This document shows positions 17,418 to 25,169 of a DNA stretch of 64,000 nt, piece after piece. The position numbers and the translations under genes were made by a program. This stretch comes from JAIBJN01 sp963825255 (GTDB taxonomy: Bacteria > Actinomycetota > Thermoleophilia > Gaiellales > Gaiellaceae). How positions within the stretch are numbered: position 1 is the first letter of the stretch; each line of letters begins with the position of its first letter. Where the stretch lies: NCBI GenBank assembly GCA_963825255.1, contig CAWGSF010000008.1, positions 157,814 to 221,813 on the forward strand, given 5' to 3'. Under the pieces are notes generated by a model. It had not been told where the DNA came from, did no database searches, and was given only the letters and a program-made list of their open reading frames with translations.

Positions 17418-18110
17418 GTGCCAGGAGACCCGCGCCCGCAGACGCACCGCAGGGCGGCCCGCAAGGAGATCCAGGCCGTTCGCTCGGGCCTGCGGCGGCG
17501 CTACACCGACGAGCAGATCCTCGCCGAGCTGAGCGCCTCGGCCGAGCGGCTGGGCCGCTCGCCGACGATGCGGGAGTTCACGGCCGACCCGCGGGCGCGA
17601 GTCCACCCGCAGACCGTCGTCGAGCACTTCGGCACGTGGAACCGCGCCAAGCGCCGAGCGGGCCTCGTCGCCCGCCGCTTCGCGACGAAGGAGGAGCTCC
17701 TCCTCCAGCTCCGCGCCCTCGGAGACGAGCTCGGGCGCACCCCGACGGGCAGGGATCTCGACGACCACCGGGCTCGACTGCCCTCGAAGTCGCTCTACTG
17801 GCACAGCTTCGGCTCCCTGTCGAGCGCGCTGCGGGCCGCGGGCTTCGACGTCCCCGGCCGGGACGAGCGCCGCGAGCGGGCGCTCGTGCAGGGCGAGCGC
17901 CTCGCCCGCCGGCTCGGACGGCTGCCTCGCCTCGCGGACTGGTCCCGGGCGCGGCGCCGGCGACCGACGATGCTCTCGGAGTGGCAGGTCTACCGGCTCT
18001 TCGCCGGGGACAGGGGAGGGTGGACGACGTTCCTCTTCGTCCTGCGCGAGCGGCTCGCGCGCGCTGGGGTCGAGGTGGACGAGAAGGGACGAATCGCCCG
18101 CGCGGGCTAG
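17418..18110 (+). CDS. Homing-endonuclease-associated repeat protein, no nuclease domain
   Basis: 230 residues, GTG start with GGAGG upstream. It consists of about three copies of the 'homing endonuclease associated repeat' (PF18780-like): motifs YTDEQILAELS...LGRSPTMREF...FGTWNRAKRRAGL, then ELLLQLRALGDELGRTPTGRDL...SFGSLSSALRAAGF, then a weaker third. In this repeat family the units bind DNA next to HNH or LAGLIDADG nucleases; none is present here, and no intron or intein is near. It may act as a DNA-binding protein. Its stop overlaps the stop of the opposing gene in a shared CTAG. Confidence 0.7.
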   Translation: MPGDPRPQTHRRAARKEIQAVRSGLRRRYTDEQILAELSASAERLGRSPTMREFTADPRARVHPQTVVEHFGTWNRAKRRAGLVARRFATKEELLLQLRALGDELGRTPTGRDLDDHRARLPSKSLYWHSFGSLSSALRAAGFDVPGRDERRERALVQGERLARRLGRLPRLADWSRARRRRPTMLSEWQVYRLFAGDRGGWTTFLFVLRERLARAGVEVDEKGRIARAG

Positions 18111-18913
18111 CGGCCCACGGCGGGCGACGGCGCGATCGCGGCGAGCCGCGCCAGCGAGAGCCGCGCCTCCTCGGGGGCGCGGACCGGAGGGAGGATCGAG
18201 CTCTCCACGAACGTGCGGTCTGGCTCGAACGACTCCGTGCGCACGGCACGGCCGCCGGACACGGCGAGCAGCGTTCCCTCTCCGAGCTCGCGCTTCGCGA
18301 GCTCGAGCCGCGCGTAGCGCTCGGCGAGCTCGAGGGCGTCGCGCGTCGAGGCGAAGACGAGCTCGTGGCTGCCCTCGCCGATCCAGAGCGGCCGCCCGAT
18401 GCCGCGGGCGACGAAGAGGAGGTCGGGCTCGCGCTCGTCGAGCCACGCCGCCGCCATGGAGCCGTGGAGCTCCTCGAGGGCACCGGGGGCGCTCGCCGCC
18501 TCCTCGACGAGGGCGAAGATCGCCTCGGAGTCGACCGTCATGCCCGGCTCGGCGCGGTCGAAGCCGTGGCCGGCGAGGATCTCCTCGTCGTTGACGATGA
18601 TCCCGTTGTGGATGCCGACCACCGACCCGTGCCGGATCGGATGGTTGTTGGCGACGAGGCTGGGGTGGCCCTTCGTGTAGTCCCGGACGTGGACGAGGAC
18701 CTGCCGCGCTCCCGTGGGAACCTCGAGGCGGTCGAGGAGCGCGCTCGCTCCGCCGCGCTGCTTGTGCACGGCGAGCGAAACGGCGGGCCCGCGATAGGCG
18801 TACCCGACCGCGTCCGAGCCGCGCTCGGAGATCGCGGCCAGGAGGCACTGGGTCGCCAGAGTCTGGTCGACTCGCGACCCGTCGCTGAGGCTGTATCCGG
18901 CGATCCCACACAC
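18107..18913 (-). CDS. Stand-alone class II glutamine amidotransferase (Ntn hydrolase)
   Basis: 268 residues. The start was set at GTG 18913 because the next codon is Cys, the required N-terminal nucleophile after Met removal (CGIAGYSLSDGS). It shows the GlmS/PurF glutaminase motifs RGSDAVGYAYRG, then HVRDYTKGHPSL, NNHPIRHG and GIHNGIIVNDEE. No synthase, sugar-isomerase or PRTase domain follows, so the acceptor is unknown. Similar small proteins occur in actinobacteria as unassigned class II amidotransferases. It lies convergent with the repeat protein above and divergent from the sigma factor. Confidence 0.8.
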   Translation of the reverse strand: MCGIAGYSLSDGSRVDQTLATQCLLAAISERGSDAVGYAYRGPAVSLAVHKQRGGASALLDRLEVPTGARQVLVHVRDYTKGHPSLVANNHPIRHGSVVGIHNGIIVNDEEILAGHGFDRAEPGMTVDSEAIFALVEEAASAPGALEELHGSMAAAWLDEREPDLLFVARGIGRPLWIGEGSHELVFASTRDALELAERYARLELAKRELGEGTLLAVSGGRAVRTESFEPDRTFVESSILPPVRAPEEARLSLARLAAIAPSPAVGR

Positions 18914-19084
18914 GTGATTCTCGGCCCCGATCCTAGGACGATCCTCGGACGGGGAGTGGCCCGAAGAGGCCGCAGAGGCCACCTTCCGACCTTGACAGTA
19001 CCAGCCTCGGCTTCCCGGTTCTCGTCGCCCATCCCCCGAAACGGTGGGTCGTCCTCAAGGCGGGGTCCGGCACCGCCGATACGG

Positions 19085-20050
19085 GTGGGCGTGGAGCACT
19101 CTTCTGCGGAACTCCCTCAGGAGCCGGAGCGGGTCGACGCGGACGAGCCGAAGCTCGAGCTCGTGCCCGACGCCGCCGAGGCGGAGGACGACGACGAGCC
19201 CGTGCTCGAGCTCGACGCCCCTGCCCCGACGCAGGACCCGCTGAAGCTCTACGTCCGCCAGATCGGCGACGGGCCGCTCCTCACCCCGGCCGAGGAGCGC
19301 GAGCTCGCCCGGCGCAAGGACGAGGGCGACGAGTGGGCGAAGCGCCGGCTCATCGAGTGCAACCTCCGGCTCGTCATGTCGATCACCCGGAACTACGTCA
19401 ACTCCGGCGTCCCCCTGCTCGACCTCATCCAGGAGGGCAACCTCGGCCTCATCCGCGCGGTCGAGAAGTTCGATTACCGGATGGGCTACAAGCTCTCGAC
19501 GTACGCGACCTGGTGGATCCGGCAGGCGGTCACGCGGGCCATCGCCGACCAGGGGCGGACGATCAGGCTCCCCGTGCACGTCGTCGACCAGGTTCGCCGG
19601 GTCATGCGCGCCCGCCGCGTCCTCACGCAGAAGCTCAACCGCGATCCTCTGCCGGCCGAGCTCGCGCAGGAGAGCGGCTTGGAGGTCAAGCGCGTCAACG
19701 AGCTCCTCGACCTCGTCGAGGACCCCGTCAGCCTCGAGACCCCCGTCGGCGACGGCGACTCGATGTACGGGGACATGATCGAGGACACGAACTCCGAGCA
19801 GCCCGACGCCGTCCTCGCCGAGCTCCTTCGCGGGGTCGAGCTCCAGGTGGCGCTCCAGTCGCTGAACGACCGGATGCGGCACGTGCTCGAGCTGCGCTTC
19901 GGCATGAGCGGGGCGCCGCCGAAGACGCTCGAAGAGGTCGGGACGGAGCTCGGGGTCACCCGCGAGCGCGTCCGCCAGCTCGAGTCCCGGGCGCTCCGCG
20001 AGCTCCAGGCGGTCGCGCCGGACCTCAGGCTCTACCTGCGCGCCGAGTAG
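19085..20050 (+). CDS. RNA polymerase sigma factor, RpoD-like group 2
   Basis: About 321 residues. Sigma-70 regions 1.2 to 4.2 are complete: QDPLKLYVRQIG (1.2), NLRLVMSI to DLIQEGNLGLIRAVEKFD (2.1-2.2), YATWWIRQAV (2.4), then region 3 and the C-terminal HTH GVTRERVRQLESRAL (4.2). Region 1.1 is replaced by a short acidic lead, so it is not the primary sigma. GTG 19085 and GTG 19091 are both possible starts; neither has a Shine-Dalgarno. It may drive stress or stationary-phase genes. It sits 0.7 kb from rpoD with a PHP gene in between. Confidence 0.9.
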   Translation: MGVEHSSAELPQEPERVDADEPKLELVPDAAEAEDDDEPVLELDAPAPTQDPLKLYVRQIGDGPLLTPAEERELARRKDEGDEWAKRRLIECNLRLVMSITRNYVNSGVPLLDLIQEGNLGLIRAVEKFDYRMGYKLSTYATWWIRQAVTRAIADQGRTIRLPVHVVDQVRRVMRARRVLTQKLNRDPLPAELAQESGLEVKRVNELLDLVEDPVSLETPVGDGDSMYGDMIEDTNSEQPDAVLAELLRGVELQVALQSLNDRMRHVLELRFGMSGAPPKTLEEVGTELGVTRERVRQLESRALRELQAVAPDLRLYLRAE

Positions 20051-20078
20051 CGGCCCGCGCCACGGGTAGGCTGGACAC

Positions 20079-20807
20079 GTGTTCGTCGACGTCCATTCCC
20101 ACGTGGTCCCGTCCGGTGACGACGGGGCCCGCTCCGTCGAGGTAGGCCTGGCGCTCTGCGTCGAGGCGCGGCGTCACGGGACCGGCATCCTCTACGGGAC
20201 GCCGCACGTCTGGCCCTCGTTGCCCCTCACCTCTGAGCGCGAGCGGGAGGTCCGGGCGGCGCATGCCCGGATGGCGCCTGCCGCGGCCGAGCACGGCCTG
20301 GAGCTCCTGCTCGGCTGGGAGCTGACACCGCAGGAACGACTCCTCGGGGAGGACCCCGGGCGCTACCGGCTCGGCGCGCTCCCCGCGGTGCTCATGGAGG
20401 TGCCCTTCCGCGGCTCTCTGACGCTCGCTGAGCGCCTCGGAGAGCACATCGAGGGGTCGGGGCTGACTCCGGTCATCGCGCATCCAGAGCGCGCCGAGAG
20501 CGTCCGCATCGCACCGGAGGCGGCCGCCGACATGGCCGCGCGCGGCTGGCTCCTCCAGGTGAACGCAACGAGCCTCCTGGGGTACCACGGGCACGAGCAG
20601 GAGGCCGTCGCCTGGAGTCTCGTCGAGGAGGGCCACGCCGCCCTGGTGGGCTCGGACGGCCATCGCACCTCGCGACCGCCGTTCCTCGACGCGGCGCACG
20701 AGCAGGCTCGCACGCGCGTGGGGGAGAGGGCCGACGCCCTCTTCGACGGGAGCGCGCTCGCCGGCCTAGCGGATGCCGACCGCGTCGATCTCGCGCAGCG
20801 ACGCTAG
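20079..20807 (+). CDS. PHP-domain phosphatase, CpsB/CapC-like
   Basis: 242 residues, GTG start. Metal-binding motifs of the polymerase-histidinol phosphatase fold are present: FVDVHSHVVPSGDDGA at the N-terminus, TPHVWPS, VIAHPER (about 132-138) and GSDGHRT near residue 192. This order matches bacterial Mn-dependent tyrosine phosphatases CpsB/CapC, which act on the BY-kinase that controls polysaccharide export. No kinase or capsule gene is nearby, so the substrate is unassigned. The last 42 bases overlap the 3' end of rpoD on the opposite strand. Confidence 0.82.
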   Translation: MFVDVHSHVVPSGDDGARSVEVGLALCVEARRHGTGILYGTPHVWPSLPLTSEREREVRAAHARMAPAAAEHGLELLLGWELTPQERLLGEDPGRYRLGALPAVLMEVPFRGSLTLAERLGEHIEGSGLTPVIAHPERAESVRIAPEAAADMAARGWLLQVNATSLLGYHGHEQEAVAWSLVEEGHAALVGSDGHRTSRPPFLDAAHEQARTRVGERADALFDGSALAGLADADRVDLAQRR

Positions 20808-21821
20808 CCGCGAGAGCGACTCGATCTCGATCTGCCGGACGCGCTCGCGCGTGATCCCGAGCCGCCGGCCGATGTGCTCGAGGGTGTGTGGCTCCTCGCC
20901 GCGCAGCCCGTAGCGAAGCTCGAGGACGCGCCGGTCGCGCTCGGGGAGCGCCTCGAGTGCGCGGTCGAGGGCCTCCTTCTGCAGCCGCTTCTCCGTCACC
21001 TCGTCGGGGAGCGGCTCGCTCCCGGCCACGAGGTCGCCGAAGACCGCGTCCTCCTGCTCGCCGATCGGCTGGTCGAGGCTCGTCGAGGCGCGCGCGGCGG
21101 CCCGCACCTCGATCGCCTGCTGGAACGGAAGGCCCGCCTCGTCGGCGATCTCCTCGAGCGTCGGCTCACGGGCCAGCTGCGTCCACAGGTGGCGCTCGGC
21201 GCGATGCATCTTCTGCATCCGCTCGACGACGTGCACCGGCACCCGGATCGTCCTCGCCTTGTCGGCAATCGCGCGGGCGACCGCCTGGCGGATCCACCAC
21301 GTCGCGTACGTCGAGAACTTCAGGCCACGCTGCCACTCGAACTTCTCCACCGCGCGGATGAGCCCGAACATGCCCTCCTGGATCAGGTCGAGGAACGGCA
21401 GGCCCTGGTTCCGGTAGTTCTTGGCGATCGAGACGACGAGGCGCAGGTTGCACTCGATCATGCGCTTCTTCGCCTCCATGTCGCCGCGCTCGATCCGCTT
21501 GGACAGCTCGACCTCGTCCGCGGCGGTCAGGAGCGGATGCCGGCCGATCTCGCGCAGGAAGAGCTGCAGGGCGTCGGTGGTGGTCTCCAGCGACTCCGTT
21601 CCCGGGAGAGGGGGAGCTGGCTCCTTGTTGCGCCGGTCGACGACCTCGATGCCCCGCTCCTCCAGCTCCTTGTGCAGCTGCTCGACCTCGCCCGGGTCGA
21701 GATCGAGGAGCTCGAGTGCCTCCTGGAGCTCGGAAGCCTCGACCAGGCCCGAGGCGTCGGCGCGCTCGAGCAGCGGCTGGAGCTCCTCGTGGTTGCTGGC
21801 GTTCGAGGCCTCGTCAGGCAT
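20766..21821 (-). CDS. rpoD: Primary RNA polymerase sigma factor RpoD/SigA
   Basis: 351 residues. Unlike its neighbour it has region 1.1 (LQPLLERADASGLVEASELQ, about 14-33), the mark of a primary sigma factor. Regions 2 (LDLIQEGMFGLIRAVEKFEW, KFSTYATWWIRQAVARAI) and 4 (GLRGEEPHTLEHIGRRLGIT, RERVRQIE) are canonical. ATG 21821. A good promoter lies 68 bases upstream (21889-21916). It is short compared with typical SigA because there is no long spacer between 1.1 and 1.2. Confidence 0.95.
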   Translation of the reverse strand: MPDEASNASNHEELQPLLERADASGLVEASELQEALELLDLDPGEVEQLHKELEERGIEVVDRRNKEPAPPLPGTESLETTTDALQLFLREIGRHPLLTAADEVELSKRIERGDMEAKKRMIECNLRLVVSIAKNYRNQGLPFLDLIQEGMFGLIRAVEKFEWQRGLKFSTYATWWIRQAVARAIADKARTIRVPVHVVERMQKMHRAERHLWTQLAREPTLEEIADEAGLPFQQAIEVRAAARASTSLDQPIGEQEDAVFGDLVAGSEPLPDEVTEKRLQKEALDRALEALPERDRRVLELRYGLRGEEPHTLEHIGRRLGITRERVRQIEIESLSRLASLREIDAVGIR

Positions 21822-21888
21822 TCGCGGCTGTCACGGGCGGGGATGTCTCGATCGGTGGGCGCGGCCTGCCGCCACGCGTGCCCGGATT

Positions 21889-21916
21889 ACCCTACCCGTC
21901 GTAGCGGCCAAGTCAA
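21889..21916 (-). promoter_or_regulatory. Predicted rpoD promoter
   Basis: On the minus strand, -35 TTGACT (21916-21911), 16-base spacer, -10 TAGGGT (21894-21889). Both match the actinobacterial housekeeping consensus. The start of transcription would leave about a 60-base leader before ATG 21821. Confidence 0.7.
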
Positions 21917-21981
21917 TGCCGGATTCACGATGACCGACCCCGACGCACGATAACCGACGTTATGTCAAGTCGGGACATGCC

Positions 21982-22698
21982 TCATGACAGGGGACGCAGG
22001 AGCCCCCGGCTCGCGAAGCCGACGAGCCGGTCGAGCATCAGCTCGTACTCCCCACGCAGCTGCGGGTCCCCGCGCAGCGCCCAGAGCGTCTCCCCGTTCA
22101 CCCACGCGGCCTCGCGGGCCCGTGCGACGTTCCACATCGCCACGACGTCGTCGAGCTGACCGAGCGACCGGTCGAGGTGTCCGAGGGCACCCGTCGCGTA
22201 CTCGCCCTTGACGCGCTCCTCGGCGTCCTCGAGGACGGCGTTCAGCCGCACGAAGTCCGAATGCTGCGGGCCGTCGCGCCGTGGCTCGAGCCCGAGGGCG
22301 CTCCACGTCTCGACGAGGGCGAGCGGCAGGTCGCGGTTGATGTGGGCGTTCATCCCGGCGAGCGCGAACTGGATCCGCGCGATTCCGGGCCGAGCGCGCA
22401 CCGCGAAAAGCGGCGCCCAGGCCCTCGGCACCGATTTCGACCGGGCTGCATCGTCCCGAAGCGCGCGGAAGAAGCGGTTGGCGAAGACCACGTCGAGCCA
22501 GCGGACGAACCGGAGGTCGCGGTACGCGCTTCCCGCGCCCACGGCGCCGTCGACGGCCTCGGTGACCGCACGGTAGAGGCGCAGGAACGCCCGCACGCCG
22601 TCCTCCCGCGGCAGCGCGGCTTCGAGCTCCTCCATGAGCTCGATGACGTCCCGCATGCGGCCCGGCAGGCGGCCGGCAAGGAGGGTGTCGACGCTCAC
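21982..22698 (-). CDS. DUF5995 family protein
   Basis: 238 residues, GTG 22698, overlapping the RES gene stop by GTGA. It shows the DUF5995 pattern: MRDVIELMEELEAALP at the N-terminus, LYRAVTEAV, WLDVVFANRFFRAL, VPRAWAPLFAVR, then the invariant FALAGMNAHINRDLPLALV. Function is unknown; the family is mostly alpha-helical and common in actinobacteria. Here it is the third gene of a toxin-antitoxin-like operon (xre-RES-DUF5995) with overlapping stops and starts, so it may be an accessory component. There is no signal peptide or membrane helix. Confidence 0.85.
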   Translation of the reverse strand: MSVDTLLAGRLPGRMRDVIELMEELEAALPREDGVRAFLRLYRAVTEAVDGAVGAGSAYRDLRFVRWLDVVFANRFFRALRDDAARSKSVPRAWAPLFAVRARPGIARIQFALAGMNAHINRDLPLALVETWSALGLEPRRDGPQHSDFVRLNAVLEDAEERVKGEYATGALGHLDRSLGQLDDVVAMWNVARAREAAWVNGETLWALRGDPQLRGEYELMLDRLVGFASRGLLRPLS

Positions 22699-23252
22699 GC
22701 GGCGACCTCGAGGCCGAGGAAGTGCGCGGCCTCCCCCACGACGGGATCGCCGACCGTCAGGCTCCGCACGTCTTCCACGTCCAACCGGCCGACGGCCCGG
22801 TCGAAGAGCGTGACGTTTGCCCACTGGGACTCGAACGTCGACCACCAGCGGATTCCGGCCGCGTCGGGATGACGGTCGAAGAGCGCCTCCGCGTCGGCCT
22901 GGGTGCGGGACCGCTCGTGCGTGGCGACGAGGGACGGGCGCAGGCCCTCCTGCGAGAGCACGCGCGGCTCGTCCAGGTCGAGGACGAGCCCTTCGTCGAG
23001 GAGTCTGAGGGACGCGAGCGCGAGCGGAAGCCCTCCGCGGAGGAGGTCCGGCGGGGCGAGATCCGTCCCCGCGAGCGCTGCGAGGCGCTCGACGACCGCC
23101 GAGACCGCCTCCTCCGAGACGTACAGGCACCCGTACCGCTCCGGCGCGTCGTGACGCCCTCGGCCCTGCAGCATGCGCGGGAACCAGACGGCGCCCCCGC
23201 GGGCGGTCGCCTCGACGCTCCGATCCCAGGGGAAGCAGCGGAAGAGGATCAC
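22695..23252 (-). CDS. RES-domain protein, probable NAD-degrading toxin
   Basis: 185 residues, GTG 23252, overlapping the antitoxin stop by GTGA. The RES fold is recognisable: an early Arg in FRCFPWDRS, then ARGGAVWFPRMLQGRGR, and GCLYVSEEAVSAVVE, matching the R-GG-W-P-YxSxxxxxAxxE pattern of RES toxins such as MbcT that phosphorolyse or hydrolyse NAD+. The usual arginine/tyrosine/glutamate core seems present, but the serine is less certain. Pairing with an Xre/DUF2384-type gene just upstream supports toxin-antitoxin function. Confidence 0.82.
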   Translation of the reverse strand: MILFRCFPWDRSVEATARGGAVWFPRMLQGRGRHDAPERYGCLYVSEEAVSAVVERLAALAGTDLAPPDLLRGGLPLALASLRLLDEGLVLDLDEPRVLSQEGLRPSLVATHERSRTQADAEALFDRHPDAAGIRWWSTFESQWANVTLFDRAVGRLDVEDVRSLTVGDPVVGEAAHFLGLEVAA

Positions 23253-23581
23253 GCGTAGGAGCCGGCCCGCTCCTGGCGCAGGGCCGAGAGCAGCTCCTCC
23301 GTCTCCCCCACCCGGATGACGTCGATCGGACGCCGGTGCCGCAGGTTCGGGTTGAGCCCGAAGAGCCACTTCTCCGCCGTTTCCGGCTCGTACAGCCGGA
23401 GGAGGAACGACATCGTGAGCTCGAGCAGGTCGAGGCGCTCGGCGTTGTCCGGGTCGATCCCCTGGCCGCGCTTCCAGCGGCTCACCTGCGCCGGGCTGAC
23501 GCCGAGCGCCCGCGCGAGGCGCCGCTGCGAGTGGAAGTCACGGGTGAGCGCCTCGACCTTGAGCGCGGGTTCGACCGGCAT
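23249..23581 (-). CDS. Xre/MbcA/ParS-type antitoxin (DUF2384)
   Basis: 110 residues from ATG 23581 (a TTG at 23599 would add six residues). N-terminal HTH LARALGVSPAQVSRWKRG (about 22-39), then a C-terminal toxin-binding region with EKWLFGLNPNLRHRRPIDVI, where the 'NP.L....P' motif is diagnostic of MbcA/ParS antitoxins. It would bind the RES toxin and repress its own operon. A CGCAAC-N7-GTTGCG inverted repeat lies right upstream of the start, a likely operator. Translation may be nearly leaderless. Confidence 0.88.
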   Translation of the reverse strand: MPVEPALKVEALTRDFHSQRRLARALGVSPAQVSRWKRGQGIDPDNAERLDLLELTMSFLLRLYEPETAEKWLFGLNPNLRHRRPIDVIRVGETEELLSALRQERAGSYA

Positions 23582-23594
23582 GCTCCCATCGTAG

Positions 23595-23613
23595 CGCAAC
23601 GAAAAGTGTTGCG
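23595..23613 (-). promoter_or_regulatory. Inverted repeat, candidate operator of the RES/Xre operon
   Basis: CGCAAC-N7-GTTGCG, 14 bases upstream of the antitoxin ATG, with an AT-rich centre (gaaaagt). Position and symmetry fit autoregulation by the HTH antitoxin; it may also control the divergent gene at 23674. Confidence 0.55.
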
Positions 23614-23673
23614 TTAGACGGCCGGAGCCGCTTGCGGCAGGCGTTCCGAGGACGTAGCGTCCCCGTGCCAGCC

Positions 23674-24873
23674 ATGCTGCTCGAGCCCGTCGACCCCAAC
23701 GAGACGTTCCGAGCGAGGCGCCGGCAGTCCCGCAGACGACGGGCGATACGGCGCGTCGCCCTGCTCGCGCTCGTTGCGGTCGCCGCCGCGGTCGTGGCGC
23801 TCGGCATGAGCTTTCTCAGCGGGCACGGGCGCCGGGCGCAGACGGGCACGACCGGCGCCGGCGCGCCGGCCGCGGCGACGACCGGGACGCAGGCCGCCGA
23901 GCCGGACCCCGCTGCCCGGCCCGACGAGATCAGGGGCGTCCACGTGACGATGATGCTCGCCTCGCTCGAGGGCAAGCTCGACGAGTACTACGCCCTCACC
24001 GACGCCGGGCTCACCGCCCTCGAGCTCGACGTGAAGGACGAGAACGGCGAGGTCGCGTTCCGCCGGCCGGCCGTGCCGCTCGCCCGGGAGGTCGGGTCCG
24101 CCCGCCGGTACTACGACCCGCGGAAGGCCGCTCTCGACGCCGAGTCGCGCGGCATCTACCTGATCGGGCGCGTGGTCACCTTCGAGGACCCGGTCCTCGC
24201 CCAGGGCCGGCCGAAGCTCGCCATCCAGCGCCGCGGCGGAGGAGTCTGGACGAACGCCGCCGGGCTCGGCTGGACGAACCCGTACGACCGGCGCGTCTGG
24301 AAGTACAACGTCGACATCGCAGCGGCCGCGGTCCGCGCCGGCTTCGACGAGATCATGTTCGACTACGTCCGCTTCCCCACCGACGGCGACCTCTCGAGCG
24401 CCGTGTTCCCGCGCGAAGCGAAGGAGCGCAAGAGCACCACGATCGGAAAGTTCCTCGCGTACGCCCGCTCGCGGCTCGAGCCGATGGGCGCGCGCGTGTC
24501 TGCGGCGGTCTTCGGGCTCTCGGCGACGCGCGAGATGGGAATCGGCCAGCGTCCGCGCCGGCTCGCCCAGTACCTCGACTCGATCTATCCGATGGTCTAC
24601 CCGTCCCACTACGGCCCGGGCGAGTACGACCTCGAGGACCCGAACGCAGTGCCCGGGATCACGGTCGCCCGCTCGCTCCACGACTTCCGCCGAGCGCTTC
24701 GAGGCCAGGACACCCTCCTCGTCCCGTGGCTCCAGGACTTCTCGCTCGGCCGGAAGTACCGACCGGACGACGTGAGGGCGCAGATCCTCGCCGCGCGCGA
24801 CGCGCACGCGGGCGGATTCCTGCTCTGGAACCCGAGCGGCGTCTACACGCGCGCGGCGCTCGCGGCGCCGTAG
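23674..24873 (+). CDS. Putative glycoside hydrolase (DUF4015/PF13200-like), membrane-anchored
   Basis: 399 residues from ATG 23674 (GTG 23665 adds three). An Arg-rich start is followed by one membrane helix (about 33-52) and an Ala/Thr/Gly linker, then the TIM-barrel-like domain: EIRGVHVTMM, LTALELDVKDENGEV, the FDEIMFDYVRFPTDG motif (acidic catalytic candidates Asp/Asp), YLDSIYPMVYPSHYGPGEY and GGFLLWNPSGVYT at the end. This is the usual putative glycosyl hydrolase order. The substrate, perhaps cell-wall glycans, is unknown. It faces outwards. Confidence 0.82.
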   Translation: MLLEPVDPNETFRARRRQSRRRRAIRRVALLALVAVAAAVVALGMSFLSGHGRRAQTGTTGAGAPAAATTGTQAAEPDPAARPDEIRGVHVTMMLASLEGKLDEYYALTDAGLTALELDVKDENGEVAFRRPAVPLAREVGSARRYYDPRKAALDAESRGIYLIGRVVTFEDPVLAQGRPKLAIQRRGGGVWTNAAGLGWTNPYDRRVWKYNVDIAAAAVRAGFDEIMFDYVRFPTDGDLSSAVFPREAKERKSTTIGKFLAYARSRLEPMGARVSAAVFGLSATREMGIGQRPRRLAQYLDSIYPMVYPSHYGPGEYDLEDPNAVPGITVARSLHDFRRALRGQDTLLVPWLQDFSLGRKYRPDDVRAQILAARDAHAGGFLLWNPSGVYTRAALAAP

Positions 24874-24881
24874 CGCGGGTC

Positions 24882-24933
24882 TTCCACACGTTCGCCCACA
24901 GGGGCTCTGGCGACTTGTGGAACATGTGGAAAA
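24882..24933. other. Cluster of DnaA-box-like CCACA motifs / nested inverted repeat
   Basis: TTCCACA (24882-24888), CCCACAG (24895-24901), TTGTGGAA (24915-24922) and TGTGGAAAA (24925-24933) are spaced within 52 bases, next to an AT-rich patch. Individually they are one or two mismatches from a DnaA box (TTATCCACA). The first and third also form a hairpin that could end the upstream gene. No dnaA, dnaN or rpmH is in the window, so oriC is unlikely. Confidence 0.3.
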
Positions 24934-24975
24934 CTAAACTTTGCGCAAATTGCATGGATCATGGTGAACGGGCGC

Positions 24976-25004
24976 TTGCATGGTCCGTCGAGGCCCTCTA
25001 GATT
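24976..25004 (+). promoter_or_regulatory. Predicted promoter of the candidate small RNA
   Basis: -35 TTGCAT (24976-24981), 17-base spacer, -10 TAGATT (24999-25004). Transcription would start near 25011. Confidence 0.55.
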
Positions 25005-25010
25005 CCCTCC

Positions 25011-25124
25011 TGCGCCGAGCACGGAGCGCGAGTAGGTTGAAGCCCCACCGGGCAATCGTAGGCGGAAGCCGAAAGTTGGTCGGAGAGGTGGACGAAAGCG
25101 TCACCGGCTCGGCGAGTTTTTTTT
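25011..25124 (+). ncRNA. Candidate small RNA or attenuated leader with U8 terminator
   Basis: From the predicted start to a run of eight T (25117-25124) there is no sensible reading frame but dense pairing: a stem GCCG-AA-AGTTGGT with ACCGGCT-CGGC (bulged AA) encloses a hairpin GGT-G-GACG-AAAG-CGTC-ACC, and then GAG and the U-tract follow. It lies upstream of a 65-codon membrane protein, so it could be a free-standing sRNA of about 114 nt or a riboswitch/attenuator. I compared it by eye with c-di-GMP-I, ydaO, SRP, 6S and tmRNA signatures and found no match. Confidence 0.5.
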
Positions 25125-25169
25125 GGTCCGAGAAGCTCACGGCCCTTCGGCCGGTAGACTCCCGCCCCG

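Noticed and set aside
24882..24960. Chromosomal origin
   Set aside because: CCACA boxes are degenerate and none of dnaA, dnaN, rpmH or gyrB is nearby.
25011..25124. c-di-GMP-I or ydaO riboswitch
   Set aside because: GGGCAA and CGTAGGCG fragments recall these classes, but the other invariant blocks (GACGCAAAGCC; GGGGTGAATCC) are missing.
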